In this document: piece after piece, positions 44,394 through 58,908 of the stretch | How the letters are laid out: every line of letters starts with the position of its first letter | Numbering within the stretch: position 1 is the first letter of the stretch | Assembly (NCBI GenBank): GCA_014904985.1 | Contig: MU129057.1 | Span: forward strand, 62,655 to 126,654 | DNA: 64,000 nt | Source: Hydnum rufescens UP504 | Taxonomy: Eukaryota > Basidiomycota > Agaricomycetes > Cantharellales > Hydnaceae | Direction: 5' to 3' | Position numbers and translations under genes: made by a program | Notes under the pieces: model-generated | Database searches by the model: none | Told to the model about the DNA's origin: nothing | Seen by the model: only the letters and a program-made list of their open reading frames with translations

Positions 44394-46682
44394 ATGAGAA
44401 TAGGGCTGTCTCCATCCCCGCCACCGTCGCCTGTCTCGCCAGAAGCATCTACCTCCACTGCAGGATCTCTGCTTGAACGTCAACGCGCCACTGGTGGCGC
44501 ACTAGAACGCCACGAAGGGTCCCACCTCCAAATCGGTTTTCGTTGCGAGACAACGATACATCAGGAGACTTCGGAAGAGGATAGTGAATTTGACTCTGGC
44601 GATGATGGTCATGGGGATGATAAGGACCGCACTCCACGCGGGAAGAATTCTTCCGGAGGTAGACGGCTTAAAGATGGGGACGATAATTGGGAATTCGACT
44701 CTACACCTATCTCACCAGCTGTGTAAGTTTGTATACTTCTTGTCTCTACGATGTTGACCATGAGATTCTTTATTTGCGTTCTCAGTAGTCCAAATAGGCG
44801 ACTGAGAACGAAGGAAGAGCAGTGGGAACAAGATGAATTCTATGCTGCGGTCCGATTACGACAACGTCGTGATCCCGTTCAGGAATACGAAGACAGAACT
44901 CGCAAGGAAGCGTGGGTACGTCGGTCATCATTCCAGATGACCAATTTATCTTGATTCTCTTCGTATCTGGTTGGTCTTAACGTGTCATAACTAGAAACTG
45001 GCACATATAAAGAATCGGGAACAGTGGTTACCTATTACTACGCTTCTAGATACGGCCCCTGAAGACACCGTCAAACGGCTCGCCGAATTGAATGCGCGGC
45101 AAGTCGAGGAAGTCCGCCTTGTTCTGGAGGAAGTTACCCTCAGTCGTAAACGTGAACAAGACCGACGGCGAGCGGAACATGATAGACAAGATCGGGAACT
45201 CCGCGAGGCCAGCAACCTGCACCGCGTCTTTGTTTTGTTTTTTGACTCATGCTTGCTCACAGTCGATAGAGCGATCGATCGCTGCGCATGAAGAAGAGGT
45301 CCGATTAAAAAAGGAGGAGCAGGAACGTATAGCTGCCGGTAGGAAGGCGAAGGAAGAAGTGGAAGCGCGCCAACGTCAGGCAGAGGCGGAAGCCAAAGTC
45401 CGTGCCGCCGCGGCGAAGGCGCAAGAGGAAGCCGAAAAAGTTGCCTCGGAGAAAAAACGTCTCGAGGAGGAAGAGCGGAAGAAGAAGGCGGAAGAGCAAG
45501 CAAAACGAGAGGAAGAGGTGGCGAAACTTGACGTTCCAAGCGCCCATATCGGCCTATGAGTGCGGACCGCGAGCTACAGGGATCCAAGAATTTTCTTACG
45601 GTGAAGTCCTTCAGAATCCCTGCAAGATGTACCTCCTTTTGATGCCAGAATATCAGGTCATCAAATCCGACATCATGCCTCAAGTCAAATCCACCAAGCT
45701 TCGACCTGATGTGCAGCCGAATCCGGAATGGAAGAAAGAGTTGACCAAGTTGAGACGGCAAATCATCCCCAAAATTGGCCAAATAACGAACACCCAAGCA
45801 GCGGTTGAACGAATAGTATGTCATCGAACGATATCTTGTGAACCGTAACCAATAATATGCTGTTTTCGTAGTCCAGTCAGCTCGATCAAATTCTTGCCCC
45901 CAGCCCTCGACACCCACAGGCGCTCTACGTCGCCCTTTTGTATGTGGTTTCTAAAGCGGTTTTAAAGCAGGCGGAAGAAGAGGTCACCGTGAAGCCGAGT
46001 ACTGCTTTTCCTCTGGCTCGGGTGGTCATGGCACTTGTTGAACAAGGGCACGATTTGCTGGGCACGGTTTTTGTTGCGAAACTTATAAGCATGTCGAGTC
46101 ACTGGATTGTGGGAACGGTCATCGGTCGTGAACCGGTATGTCCGGAGTCTCGCTCAATATCTATGGAGGTAGTATACAAAGCCTGCCCCATAGAACCAAT
46201 CGGATGAAGACTATCGAAAGTCGCTCGGTTACCGGCCTGCTTCCTCAGGAGAGACAACACCACAGTATATCGAACGTATGGGGGGTCTCGTGACACTCTA
46301 CGCAGCCATTCTTCAGACCCCCATCCAAACCACCACTTCTCGTGAGGCAGCACAACGGATACCGGCGTACCTGCGGTTCCCTCGGTTTTGGACGTGGTTG
46401 GCGCGGCTAGTAGGGAACAGTGATTTGATGTCAGACCCCGCGGCTTCGCACCTTCTCGCTTGCGCCCTGGAGACGGCTGGAGATCGGGCGATGGAGGTAT
46501 GGGGGAAACAGATGGTGAAGTTGCGGGCCGCTCTAGGTCGAAAGGCGTTTGAGGCTGATGGGTCCGTTCATTTGTTGGGTGGTGAGGAAGGCAAGGCTGG
46601 GAGGATAAGACTTGGCCTCTTGCTCGATGCTTGGCAGAAGAATGGGGCGATCCACCCCCCAGGGAGGGAATATGACGAGTAG
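44394..46682 (+). CDS. GLE1: GLE1-like mRNA export factor
   Basis: Nuclear-pore-associated activator of the DEAD-box ATPase Dbp5 in mRNA export. Exon 1 (44,394-44,722) is Ser/Pro-rich and acidic; exon 2 (44,786-44,915) has VRLRQRRDPVQEYEDRTRKE; exon 3 from 44,995 starts KLAHIKNREQWLP. A long charged coiled coil follows (45,110-45,530, EERKKKAEEQAKREEE). The conserved C-terminal HEAT-like domain reads PKIGQITNTQAAVERI, YVVSKAVLKQAEEEVTVKPS, FPLARVVMALVEQGHDLLGT, DYRKSLGYRP, ERMGGLVTLYAAILQTP and RFPRFWTWLARLVGNSDL. It ends at TAG 46,682. Several GT-AG introns separate these blocks. The start at 44,394 is the first ATG of the frame and could be later. Identification rests on the C-terminal domain. 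Confidence 0.85.
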
Positions 46683-47110
46683 CGAATGTTTGTGTACACC
46701 TGTATTCGCCGTGCACGTGAGTGAATGGGTTCGACTCGAGGCCGCGACCCGTTCATCGGGTGTTCAGACTATTGAGGCTGTGGTGCCCGTGGATCATGGA
46801 TATCTAGCTCAAGGGTCGCTGTTAGAAGTTTCTTTGGCACCTCCAGGGCCTTGAGCCTCAGAGAGTTCGCCGAAGATTGTCGAAACTGAGCGAGCCTTGA
46901 TGTTTTCTAGTCTCGTATTTTCAGCCACCATGGACCAAATTCACCTCGAAATCAGGAGCACTGACACGATCAATACTATGGATTATCATTGGAGTCAACC
47001 TACGAAGACAATGATCACAATCGTGGTGCTCAACCATCACGCAAGGATTGGGCCTCCGCGCGCACAGATATGTTTGTTTACTCATAAACTCCTCACTGAT
47101 GTCTGAGCCT

Positions 47111-47300
47111 CCTCACCACTCGGGCCTTTTGGCTTAGATCAAGTGTAGTATCTGTTCTTTTAAGTTTAACCACTTAAATGACCCCACCGGGGTCTTAAAA
47201 GGTTATTGTATTTTTGGTGCCTTATTCTTGGTCCTCTGCTTGCAAGGCCTGGGATGTCATGACCTGCCTACTGCACTTGCAGTGAGCGTTGTGGAGGGAT
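47111..47300 (+). ncRNA. U2 spliceosomal RNA
   Basis: The 5' part reads CTCGGGCCTTTTGGCTTAGA followed by TCAAGTGTAGTATCTGTTCT. This includes the branch-site-pairing GTAGTA and the conserved stem I and IIa context of U2. AAGTTTAACCACTTAA and ACCCCACCGGGGT can form following stem-loops, and a U-rich Sm-like site (TTATTGTATTTTTGG) comes next. CTTGCAAGG and CACTTGCAGTG form 3' hairpins. Length about 190 nt is normal. The 5' end is uncertain by a few bases. It lies in the spacer after GLE1; a short plus-strand frame just upstream (46,897-47,106) is probably not coding. Confidence 0.85.
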
Positions 47301-47431
47301 TCTCCTATTTTATTTTATTATTCTTTTACCTTGATGGAAGCTAACCCTAACTCTGATGGCATGTATCGTCATCGAGCTGTGTATTCCTAATGCAAAATCA
47401 ATATTTCGCTGGGCAGCCATAAATAGTATGG

Positions 47432-49614
47432 GTGAGCTGCTCTCAAGATCTGCCTCCGCCTGCGACTCGTACTCCTTCGGTTAATTTGACCGCTTGGTGG
47501 CGTATATATCAAGGGCAACAGACATTGAAAACCCCTCTTCATCTTACCAGCGACTCATTACTGTGGCCAGGAATCAAAGTCTCTTCGAAAACAACTAAAT
47601 GCCACATCAAAGCACAACAACGCGTATTCCGCAATCTGTCCCTCGTGGTCCCTGGCGTTTTGGAACCTATTTTGATCTCATTGTATGCACTCGGCTGGAA
47701 TTGCGCCTTGAATTCGATGTAACCACGATCCGATGGCAATGCCGTATACTTCCAGCTCTTTGTGATTCCTGGACTCCGCTAAGTTGTTTGTCCAGGAAGC
47801 TTGGCTTGCATTGTCTCTGCCGCTGGGAGCAATGTCCCCCGTGGCGCCAATAGATAACAAAGCATCTGCGTCTGCCACTCTCGGAGACCCGATAAGAATA
47901 CAAGGTGTGATGCCCTTCCCCTTACTGCACCCTTTATCGCATCGACCTATCCTTCTTATCATGGAACATAGCATTCGTCCTTCAGAGTTTCGAAGATGCT
48001 GGAATGTGGGTCCACCTGGGTCTAATTACCCCTGAATAACTACTTATTACTCTCGCGCATTGATCAGGCAACACTCTCAGAGCCTATCGACGGTGCACAT
48101 CCATTACACGTGCGGAGTCCGTTCTCTGGGCCCCAGCTGGACTTCACCCAAGCGATTTTAGAGGTGGCGAAGCACAGCCTACACGATGATAATAGTTTCT
48201 ATCAGGCTGCGGTATCTTCTGCTCATTGTCGCCATGCCTTTGCGACCCTTACGAAGCATATCATGGATTTTGTCTTTCCCTCCAACGACAATGTGAGTGA
48301 GGTCACACCTGGATATAACTTGGTTTGAAGCTTATACTTCCCCATGATTTGTATAGTTTGGGCGTCGCGGCTTTTGGCTCTTGTCGATGCACGCTAGTGA
48401 TATCCAGGGACGATGGATCCACTTCTGGTCTCCCAACAGAACCAGGGTCAAATCCTATGCCCCCGACGGGCTTCCAATTTCCTCTCGCTCTACCTCGACC
48501 AACAAAAGCACAGCGGGAGACGTGTATGATACCCTTCGAAATGTCAATGGTCGTTTTCTGGAGGCTACTGGGGGCCTAGGATTGGAAGACTCCGTCGTTT
48601 TCGAGGCCTGGACCCGTCTTAATGGGTCAGTGCGTTGCGACCCCCTTCTCAGCTTTCATCTCAAATTGGAGGAACAAAAAGTGCAATGCTACATTTCGCT
48701 TGTCATCTGATCAGGCGTCAAAGTTGGCGATGCTTTCCTCCGACATGGATCGGTTGTTCGAGGACATGGCGCTTGCCGTGAGAGGGAAGACGTCCGGCAC
48801 ACCAGCTCCTTCGAGCGAAGCTGTCGCAGCGGATTTACACATGCCGACCTATTCCCAACTTTCCAAGAAGACCCGTAGAGCGACCCTTGCTTCGGCCCCA
48901 ACTGTCCCGCCCCGGTGTCAGCCTCTTCGCTCGCCATGGAGTCGCGTTCCGCACCTTCTGGGCCTATCATCCCATCCTCTTCTCCCGGCCACAGACGCGC
49001 TGCAAGCATGCCCAGGCCCAGCACGTCTCATTTATTCTTCCAGGCCCTCCACAGAGGTCACCTACGGAGGTTCTCCTATTCAACAACCTAGGGCGTCTCA
49101 TGATGCAGCCCCGAACCCTCCTTCATCTACCGCACGAGGTATTTCTTCCTCGCTTTCCTTGCCTCAATCCAAGACATATAAAGGATATAGCGTCACGGGC
49201 CGGAGCTCTCACACGGCTACAGCTCCTGACAATATTCTCAACCTCGATGGCGTCAATCAGCCAGACAAAGATCCTACCGCCGGAACCGGCCCACGTATTC
49301 TCCGCCGTCGTGAACTGGATTCTACTTCAATTACCAATGGAAACTTCAGATATGCAAACAGGAACGACATCCCAGCTCTCCAAGCAGCCTCGCAGGGATC
49401 CCATGGCGCCGCATATCGATCTCCGGCATCCACTACTCCTCGGGACGGTGAGATTACATGTCCGGGGCGTACTATCGATGGTCACGAAATAAGATATTAC
49501 GATTCCTGTATGGTGGTTGGGCCGGACTCGGCTGTTGTTCCCTATCTTCCGGAAGGTTCTCGCGATGTCCCTGGAACGCTCATGCAGCACCGGCCACACT
49601 CTAGGAGACGATAG
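47432..49614 (+). CDS. Uncharacterised Ser/Pro-rich multi-exon gene
   Basis: Successive plus-strand blocks look like exons: 47,620-47,720 (RGPWRFGTYFDLIVCTRLEL); 47,790-47,990 (MPFPLLHPLSHRPILLIMEH); 48,070-48,290 (FSGPQLDFTQAILEVAKHSL, then FATLTKHIMDFVFPSNDN); 48,360-48,620 (SDIQGRWIHFWSPNRTRVKS, then VNGRFLEATGGLGLEDSVVF); and a long last exon 48,700-49,614 (DQASKLAMLSSDMDRLFEDM followed by a low-complexity tail rich in Ser, Pro and Arg ending HRPHSRRR). I do not recognise a family. The tail is probably disordered. The start is not resolved; ATG at 47,429 is a candidate. Confidence 0.5.
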
Positions 49615-49710
49615 ATATGTTCCTTCTCTCTGTAAATGCACTGGGATTCGACGGCGAGATGCTAGATCATGGTTAATTACACGAGACCTCTAAATAATGA
49701 TCACGGCAGA

Positions 49711-52535
49711 TTACGAAAGTCCTTTTACCCTACCCACACTACCCTCCCCAAACAACGAGATTGCATGGATGCCCTCTTCACCAGCTCGCCATCTCTTCAC
49801 CAGGTGGGCTCCCTCAAAAGCTGCCACATCCTTGTTCTTTGTCCCTACGGTAAGATGAAGGCGATTCCCGAAATACTCGTCCAATAAGGCCAAAAAAGGC
49901 TTCGCGGCATCTGCCCTTGTCTCCGTGTGATGTAAACGTAGTGCATCGATAGCGATGGCCATGACGCGCCCGTCGCAAAGTAGGGGACCAAAAGTGTACT
50001 CGAACAGTGGTGCAGGTATTAATTCCTGCGCGCTGCCTTTGGCTGTGCTGGCCGTGTCTGACTTGGAGACTACATCGCAAGCATCCCATAAATTCTGAGC
50101 GTCGGGTAAATCCCTGGAATGGATGATCGTCACATGTGGCCGTGTCGCTACTCGCCCCTCAGCAACCAGACGAGACCAAAAGTCTTGCGCGATCTGTGAG
50201 TCGTCTTCGTCTTCGTCTGGGTCGTCGCGGTGTTTGAGGAATGCACGGTCAATGAGAGCAGCGAGATCTACTTCAGCAAACAAACCGAAATAACGGGGTC
50301 GAGCAGGTGTTTTCCCCCTGGAATCGGATTCCTTGCGTACAGTGGTCCGGTATCCTAGAGCAAAATCGCACGCCTCCGCGATTTGAGTTGGCTGGGGGCG
50401 TTGGAGAGACGGAAGCAGAGGTAAAAGACCATCGACGGTACGCGTGACGGCGTCCTCGACCGACGCGTCTTGTATGTTCATTTCTATGATGTCGTCTACT
50501 TCATCCACCCCGAGCTCCTCTGTATTAGTTATAAATTGCCAGATGACGTCTTCATGCATGGCTTCAGAAGGCCGGAGGGTTTGATGATTTTCGCCGCGAT
50601 GCAGAATACGGTCAGAACAAATACGGTGTAGGGTGGCGATAGGAAGCGACTGGAGAGACCAGTATAGAGCTATGGTGCGGACGGGCCCCCCAGGTACCTT
50701 GGAGACGGCCTCTCGGATGCCTTGACGGTGTTGAGTGAGATGATTGTTTCTTGGAATACGGGATTCTCCAGGGTTATAGGGCGCATATAGCACGGTGGGG
50801 AGGATGATTGCTCACCGGTCGGCAATGACCACATCGTGTGTGTTGAGAAGTTCTGCAATATTTCGCTGGAACGTTGGCGCCGTTTTCTTGGACTTGATAT
50901 CATCGCTTTGTGTATGTCCAAAGCCAAATAGGCGTGCCAAAGCCACTGATACTGCAGTTTTCCCTATTGAAGTTAAAACGCAAGGTCATTCCAGCACCCT
51001 GGGGGGTCTATTATCCGGTGTCACGTACCGGATCCAGGCACTGCGACGGGGACAATCACCGTCTTCCCCCACACCCGTTTCTCTTTCTCGATAGTCTTCC
51101 CCTTTCCCTCGGCCGGGCTAAGCGACCACTTATCGTTCAGCTCAAGCCTCGTCCTTCCTTCGTCTGTTTCTAACCAATGCAGAAAGCAATTTCTAGTAGC
51201 GATAATATCTCGACCTTTGCTAAAATCTTTGAAATCCTCAGGGCGTGCGTCGATCTCTTTTTCTACCCAATCGCGGTATAATCTCGATTCGGGCCGTGCG
51301 AGTCGAGAGCCAGGTATATTAAGCGGGTGCTTGGAGCGCTCTGACGGAGATTTGGCCTTGTATGCGAGAATCGACTTGGTGATTTCACGCCAGGCACGAT
51401 ACATGAGGTATGGCTCGTCAAATTTGACTTTGAAGAAGAAATCTGTGCCAGGAGGGTATGGTGGGCGCGCGTCCCCGCTATTGTTGGAGTTCAAACCAGT
51501 CGAAGACAGCGGGGTGGATCGCGCGATCGAGGTGCGTACAACGAAGCCTTCAACGGGTTCACCCTGCCACTTTCCAGACTCTGCGATCCTGTCTGTGAAT
51601 TCCCGGACTTCTTTGATGGAGGGAAGTGAGAAGCTGGCGGTCTGAATGAACCCATATTCGGCAGCAAAGGCGTCTACTTCCGTTGGTGGCGCAGTGGAGA
51701 ACAGACCTTGATTCTTGTTTAGGCCATGCAAATGGAGACCCGTCAGTTCTGGGGGATATCCAAGTACATGTTCTTCAAATGAATCGTCACACAGCTGGAA
51801 CCAGAAATGAACAGTAGTTAACTGCGATCATGTGATGGACTCACTTCAGCTACCGCCGTAATATTATCCGCGTGGAGTCGGACAACTAGATCCTCTTTAG
51901 TCTTGCCTTTCCTGGCGAGATGTCTCACTAGCCACTGTTCACCCATCATCGCGTGGCTCGTCTGGCCTTCGCTAACCTGCCCGAGTGAGTGCTTTGAAGT
52001 GACAATGAGCTTCTCGGGGCTCAGGGCAGCGATAAAGATAATACAGCCGTTGGATTTGAGGGTAAGGTGGTACGGTGCAGCTGTGTACTTCTCCAGCGAG
52101 GCCCACTGTATCGAAATAAACTCACATATGGAAAGGAAGGAACGCATCCAAAATTCAGGTACCTACCGTGTTCCATGGAACCTCACCTATGTTGAAGAAC
52201 TTGTCATATCCACGAGCAACTATGGTATGTTGTCCACCGGCTCCCTCTGCTTCCCCATTTGAGTCATTCTCATCCGGAGTACTCGTCTCCGTGGCATCCT
52301 TTCCGGGAACCCATCGCGTGAATAGTCCGCGTGCAAGGGTTGGGAAGGGGGACGGATACACTGCGTACTTATATTCGTTCATCTTCCAGCTGCGCACCTT
52401 GATGGTAGGATCTGCAGGAGCGACATGGACGGAAGACTTCACAAGACGTTTGTCCTTTTTAGACAGTGCCTGGAGAGCACGAATCAGGGAATCATTCTCA
52501 TCTGCCACATTTTGAGATGTTGAGGGAGATGGCAT
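49711..52535 (-). CDS. TRL1: Fungal tRNA ligase (ligase, kinase and phosphodiesterase domains)
   Basis: It joins tRNA halves after intron removal. The N-terminal adenylyltransferase begins MPSPSTSQNVADENDSLIRA at 52,535 and has YDKFFNIGEVPWNT, then the nucleotidyl-lysine motif LKSNGCIIFIAAL (about 52,050), TSKHSLG and motif IV EGFVVR (about 51,560). The central kinase P-loop VPVAVPGSGKT is split by an intron at about 51,025, followed by ALARLFGFGHTQSDDIKSKK and VVIADRNNHLTQHRQGIREA. The C-terminal 2H phosphodiesterase has HVTIIHSRDL (about 50,130) and RLHLTVGTKNKD (about 49,850). Every catalytic motif I looked for is present. It reads convergently with the uncharacterised gene upstream of 49,614. 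The first ATG (52,535) fits the family N-terminus. Confidence 0.92.
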
Positions 52536-52575
52536 TGTGGATGCAAAACGATTCGGATGATGTGGACGATTTTCT

Positions 52576-53700
52576 GTGGCCAAAAGAGGAATTAAGTGTA
52601 TCCCGTCCCCAGGACGCAAGAAGCTGCCTGATGGGGGGCGGAAGACACGGAGGATCTCCAGCGTTAACCTTTTATACTTTCGAATATTGACTCGATCTAG
52701 AAGGCTCAGCGGGACTTGCCGATTCCTATTGGTTCTCGATCGCGAATTTGACCATGTTAAGGTTCGTGTATGGTACACAGTGATGGACTACCGAAGTAAA
52801 GTCCTAGGCCCGATCCCTCTACCCTTGGAAGCCTCAAATTCGGACTGTATCAACCAATGTGACGAGGAACACTTTTCTGGATCAGCCCATTTGGAGGCCA
52901 ATATCTCGGGAAATCTTTATGCTTTTCTTGGATTAGGAGGTGGAGAGGTGCTATTACGGGCCGTCGTTGGAATCATAGTCTAGTTATATAACATAACTAT
53001 GTTTGGATGCCCAGGTTTTCACTGGGTCCCTAAAGTCCGGTTTGCGGACGATCTTTGGGCCACCGAAACAGATTCCAAAAATTTAATTACAACCCGGGAT
53101 GTGGTCAGGATGCTGGAAACATTTATCAAGTTCATTTATGGTCTCACAGCGGTTGGCATTGTTCTGAATGCCAGGCGCATGAGTGTTTCCTTATACAGAA
53201 GATCGGCAATCTCCGGCACCATTTAAATACGGAGGCGAGACGTTTTTTTTTCTCTCTCTCATAAACGTCGATGAAGATATCAAACACATTCAAGCTCAAC
53301 AGTCATATGCCACCCTGCGGGGTCTGGCTCTGATGAATGAACTTCTGCAATGCTGAGACGTTTATCCTTCCCTGTCTCCCTTTTGCTCCCTCTAGGGCAA
53401 CTGAAACACGGGACCTGTAGGCAAGACTTCAATTACACACCTCCCAACGTTAGATTGCTATCCAATCATCGTCTTCATTTGTGTAGTTGTCAGCTTGCGG
53501 CTTGTGCGATAGCTGAAGCCTTAGCTCCACCTGTATATAATTGGGGTGCTGTTCCAATGTCGGCTATGCCTGATACCATGGTGTACCCTATTTCGGCCAT
53601 GAATTTTTACATACTCCGAGTGGACGGTGTGTCTTCTCTCAGAAAAGCAGGACGGGCCCACCGATGTTGGATTTAAATGTCGATGGAGATTGCCGTGAAC
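52576..53700 (+). other. Unresolved coding-like stretch
   Basis: Plus-strand pieces at 52,836-52,980, 53,000-53,220 (FADDLWATETDSKNLITTRD) and 53,270-53,356 (HIQAQQSYATLRGLALMNEL) have protein-like composition, with possible introns between them. I recognise no domain. It may be a small gene divergent from the tRNA ligase or a decayed one. Confidence 0.3.
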
Positions 53701-54000
53701 ATACGTTGAATGTTGAAAACAAGCCAAGGAATTGCGCGCTAACCAAGATCCTGCGACTAGCCTTCTTTTGAAGGAGCTCTGTTCCCTTCTGGCTGCACTC
53801 CTTTGTCCACTGGGCCTCGTGTTTCTACCTTTCAAATCGCTTTTATATTTGGATATCTGCAATCGTGTGTCTGCGTAATTACCCACCACTCCTCTATCCG
53901 ATTCTACAACTATCGTGCAGGCAACTCCTTCACGCCAGATTTCTCTCTTCGTGGTTGATCAGTCCCACCTACCTTGCATCCCCATTCACTTCGATAGGTC

Positions 54001-55382
54001 ATGAACTTCTTCAAAGCCAAGCAACGCAGTCCCGGCGACCTCGTCCGGAGCGTCCGCGAGGCCATTTCCAAGCTCGAAGTAGGTCCGCCAGAAGCTAGAC
54101 GACGTGTGAGTGCACCTGTTTCGTGGCCACCACGTCGTAGCAAGCCGATGCCCCCTGACCCGATAACTGACGTACATATGGATGTCTCATGACTCTGAAC
54201 CTTACTCGGGTTAGGCTACAGAGGACGTGTCCAAGAATCTGGCGCAGATGAAGGCACTTCTCTTCGGGGACGGCGATCCGCTTCCGGAACTCGTGGCTCA
54301 ACTTGCACAGGAGACCTACAACACCGATCTCCTTCTGAACCTCGTTCTCTATATCTCTCGACTCGATTTCGAGGCACGCAAGGACGTGGCCCAGATTTTT
54401 AATAATCTTCTTAGGAGGCAGATCGGAAGTCGCTGGCCGACGGTCGAATACCTCGCTGGTGCAAAGCATGAAGTCATCTTCGCGACACTCAAAGGATACG
54501 AGAACGAGGACGTGGCGCTCAATACGGGAATGATCCTAAAGGAGATGCTTCGGCATGAAGCCCTTGCAGAGATTCTGCTATATTCGAACGAGTTGAGAAC
54601 CAATCGACCACCTTCTGTCACTCATCGACTCATCCGAACGTAGATTCTTTTCTTTCCCACATTACATAGAGGACACCACTTTCGGAGTCTCATGTGATGC
54701 ATTTGCCAATCTCAAGGTAGGCATTAATGCCACTTACTAAGAGGTCGCCTATTCAGTTCAGCGATAGGAAACCCTCACCCGGCACAAACCTATGGTGGCA
54801 GAATATCTGGAAAAAAACTATGATCGTGTATGTTTTGCTTTCTCGCTGCTTTTCAATGGACCATGCCTGAACATTCCCGGCAGTTCTTCGGGATGTACTC
54901 CACGCTGATTAACTCTACGAATTACGTGACAAAGCGGCAATCACTCAAGTTACTTGGCGAGATCCTGCTCGACCGAGCCAACTTCAATGTGATGACGCGG
55001 TACATCGCGAATGAGGCAAATCTCAAGTTAATCATGAACTTACTGAAGGACAAGAGCAAGAATATCCAATTTGAAGCTTTCCATGTGTTCAAGGTGCGGC
55101 TCTCTCAGTTAGATGGAGAGTGATCATTGTTGAATCACATTACTTACTGTAGGTATTCGTGGCGAATCCAAAGAAACCACCCCAAATCGAGGCCATCTTG
55201 AGGCGGAACAAAGACAAACTGCTCAACTTTCTCAAGTCGTTCCACAACGATAAGGAGGACGAACAATTTAGCGTGAGTTACCTGTTTGGCTCATTTATAT
55301 TATAACCCTTGTCCCATGTTTCGCTGCTTTTTCTATTTAGGATGAGAAGCAGTTCCTTATCATGCAAATTCAAGGCTTATGA
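54001..55382 (+). CDS. hymA: HymA/Mo25 family scaffold protein
   Basis: Mo25 proteins are helical-repeat scaffolds that activate STE20/GCK and NDR-type kinases in polarity and septation. Exons read [20 protein letters not shown] (start 54,001), [80 protein letters not shown], then [80 protein letters not shown] and [13 protein letters not shown], stop at 55,382. About six short introns, all GT-AG where checked. The whole family length is present and no key segment is missing. Confidence 0.95.
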
Positions 55383-56964
<1,582 letters not shown>

Positions 56965-58408
56965 TTGTGTCCTTGGTTTCTGTTCAGCGCTCTTGCCCCT
57001 CCCCTGGCGGCTAGGAGCGTTCACCAAAAAAAAAATGTCTGATGATTTTCCCTATGTCGACGTGCGACGCGCAGCGGGAAGTGACTTCACCCGTCCCGTG
57101 GTCGTGCATTTCTCTCGATTACTGCTCATTAATCTGCACCAATATATGTTGACTATTTGAGCAAGTGTCAATCGTCCGGTTCTTGTCTGCCCCTTAGCGA
57201 CTGTCCGCCAGGGGGCCCTACATGCCCAATATGCTAGCATCTTCACATGAATGCTAGTCCTACTATTGCCTGACCGCGCCTGCGGAAGATTTGCGCGTGG
57301 ACACAGGGAAATATTTATGCCCTTAGATGGATGATAAGCCCCCTCCAATTCACCAGTTCCGCTGATATGCTATTTCTAGTCCATTTCCTGGAGACCTAAG
57401 AAGGGAATATATATGGGCAGTGACCGTCTCGGTCACACTTTTACGGGTTAATTTTGTGGCTTTGGTCTGACTGCAATCACCTCGTTGTCTCTGCCTGTAG
57501 GCTCTTTCAATTAAAGCTAATGGCCTTGCGCCCCGGACCGTGGGCACTGACAAAAAGTCGCAAATCCCCATTTTTGGCTAGCGCTTTTGTAGTGCCTTGG
57601 TGTATAGCTAGCGGCCCTTTCCGTTTCCCGCAACACCGAACCCATGCTCTATAGTCCAGTAACTATGAGTGAGCGAGACACATCTGCAAGTCATTCGACA
57701 TGTGCATATGCATATGCAGATGCTGTGCTCTGAACCCAAATATCGTTTTTCTGTGCCTGTCCTCATGAAATGATTTGCGGACGGCTTTTATGGCGAACCA
57801 AATGAGGCCAAGGGAAATTACTGTACTGCAGATCCGTCAAATGGGAGGTTCGTGTACAGCGCCGCTCAAAATCGATAGGGAATTTTGAATTTATCCTCCA
57901 CCGCCCGGGAGAGGTGACCGGGGATCCACGATCCATGGTGTCGTGTTGAGGGGGACATGGGGAATACTAGTTCCTGGAAATTGGGGGGGGGGACAGCAAC
58001 CACCATCCCTTTCACCAACTTGAAGGACACCACCGTCCTTTCACCGAAGAAGCATGCCAGCAAACCGCCTCGGACTCAGTATCTATGGTTAGACCGGTCC
58101 CCGGACCTGTTGGCCCTTGGAATGAAAAGGAATCCATTCAGTACTTTAGATCAAGCTTAGGGGCTCGCAAAATCAAACACTTCTTATCGATATGATTATT
58201 ACTGCAAATAAATCGCAAAATTCTCCTGAGCATCCTACCTAGCCTTGAAAGAGTTCGAACCTACCATAGAACGTCATTTTAGAACTTACTTGGAGGGCTT
58301 TCCTGCGGGACCGCAAGCGTAGATCGAGACCCTCCGAAACGTTCGGAATTTCTTAGGCCACGTACGGGTATCGCCGAGCGTGCTATTATTCCGTTATGGG
58401 AAAAAGAA
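56965..58408. other. Intergenic, no gene recognised
   Basis: It contains the RPS14 3' end. Otherwise there are only short frames and a G-run at 57,984-57,992. No repeat shared with the rest of the window was noticed. Confidence 0.4.
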
Positions 58409-58481
58409 TGCCCAAACCCTGGCTTGAACAGGGGACCTATACATCTTCAGTGTAGCGCTCTCCCAACTGAGCTATTTAGGC
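58409..58481 (-). tRNA. tRNA-Phe (anticodon GAA), no intron
   Basis: The minus strand folds as a 73-nt cloverleaf: acceptor GCCTAAA/TTTGGGC with discriminator A, D arm AGCTCAGTTGGGAGAGCG, anticodon arm TACACTGAAGATGTA with GAA, variable TAGGT, and T arm CCCTGTTCAAGCCAGGG. Both internal promoter boxes are intact. It agrees with the tRNA-Phe pattern in eukaryotes and has no anticodon-loop intron. Confidence 0.95.
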
Positions 58482-58908
58482 ACGAGTTAATCGTTTCGGG
58501 CGCCCATCATGGGGCTATGAGACCTGGTTAGGATTAATTCTCTAGGAGGGCCCTCCGCGCCTCGCTTGCCTCGAGGCCGAGGGCTAAACTGGTTCAAATA
58601 GAGGCGTGGAAAAGAGTTATGGAAAGCGAAGACTACGGCGAAACTGGGGTCACCTGTCAAAAATGGTGGCCCCGTTTCCGGCGAGAAGGGCGAGATTACC
58701 AAATTTGCGCTAGTTACCGCCGGCGCCTGTACACGTCGCACGCACAAAGAATTCTAGTTCTTTGTACGTTTCTATTGCCCCTTATTTATATGTATACTGC
58801 AAGCTCTGTCATTTGGCAATCGGATGAATAACGCGGCAGTACGGGGATCCCTCCCCCGCGCCTACTCTCTTCCAACCACACCTCGCCTGGGGCATCTCTA
58901 CCAGCCAA

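Noticed and set aside
58240..58275. GAGTTCGAACCTACC as a tRNA T arm
   Set aside because: No D arm or acceptor stem could be found on either strand around it.
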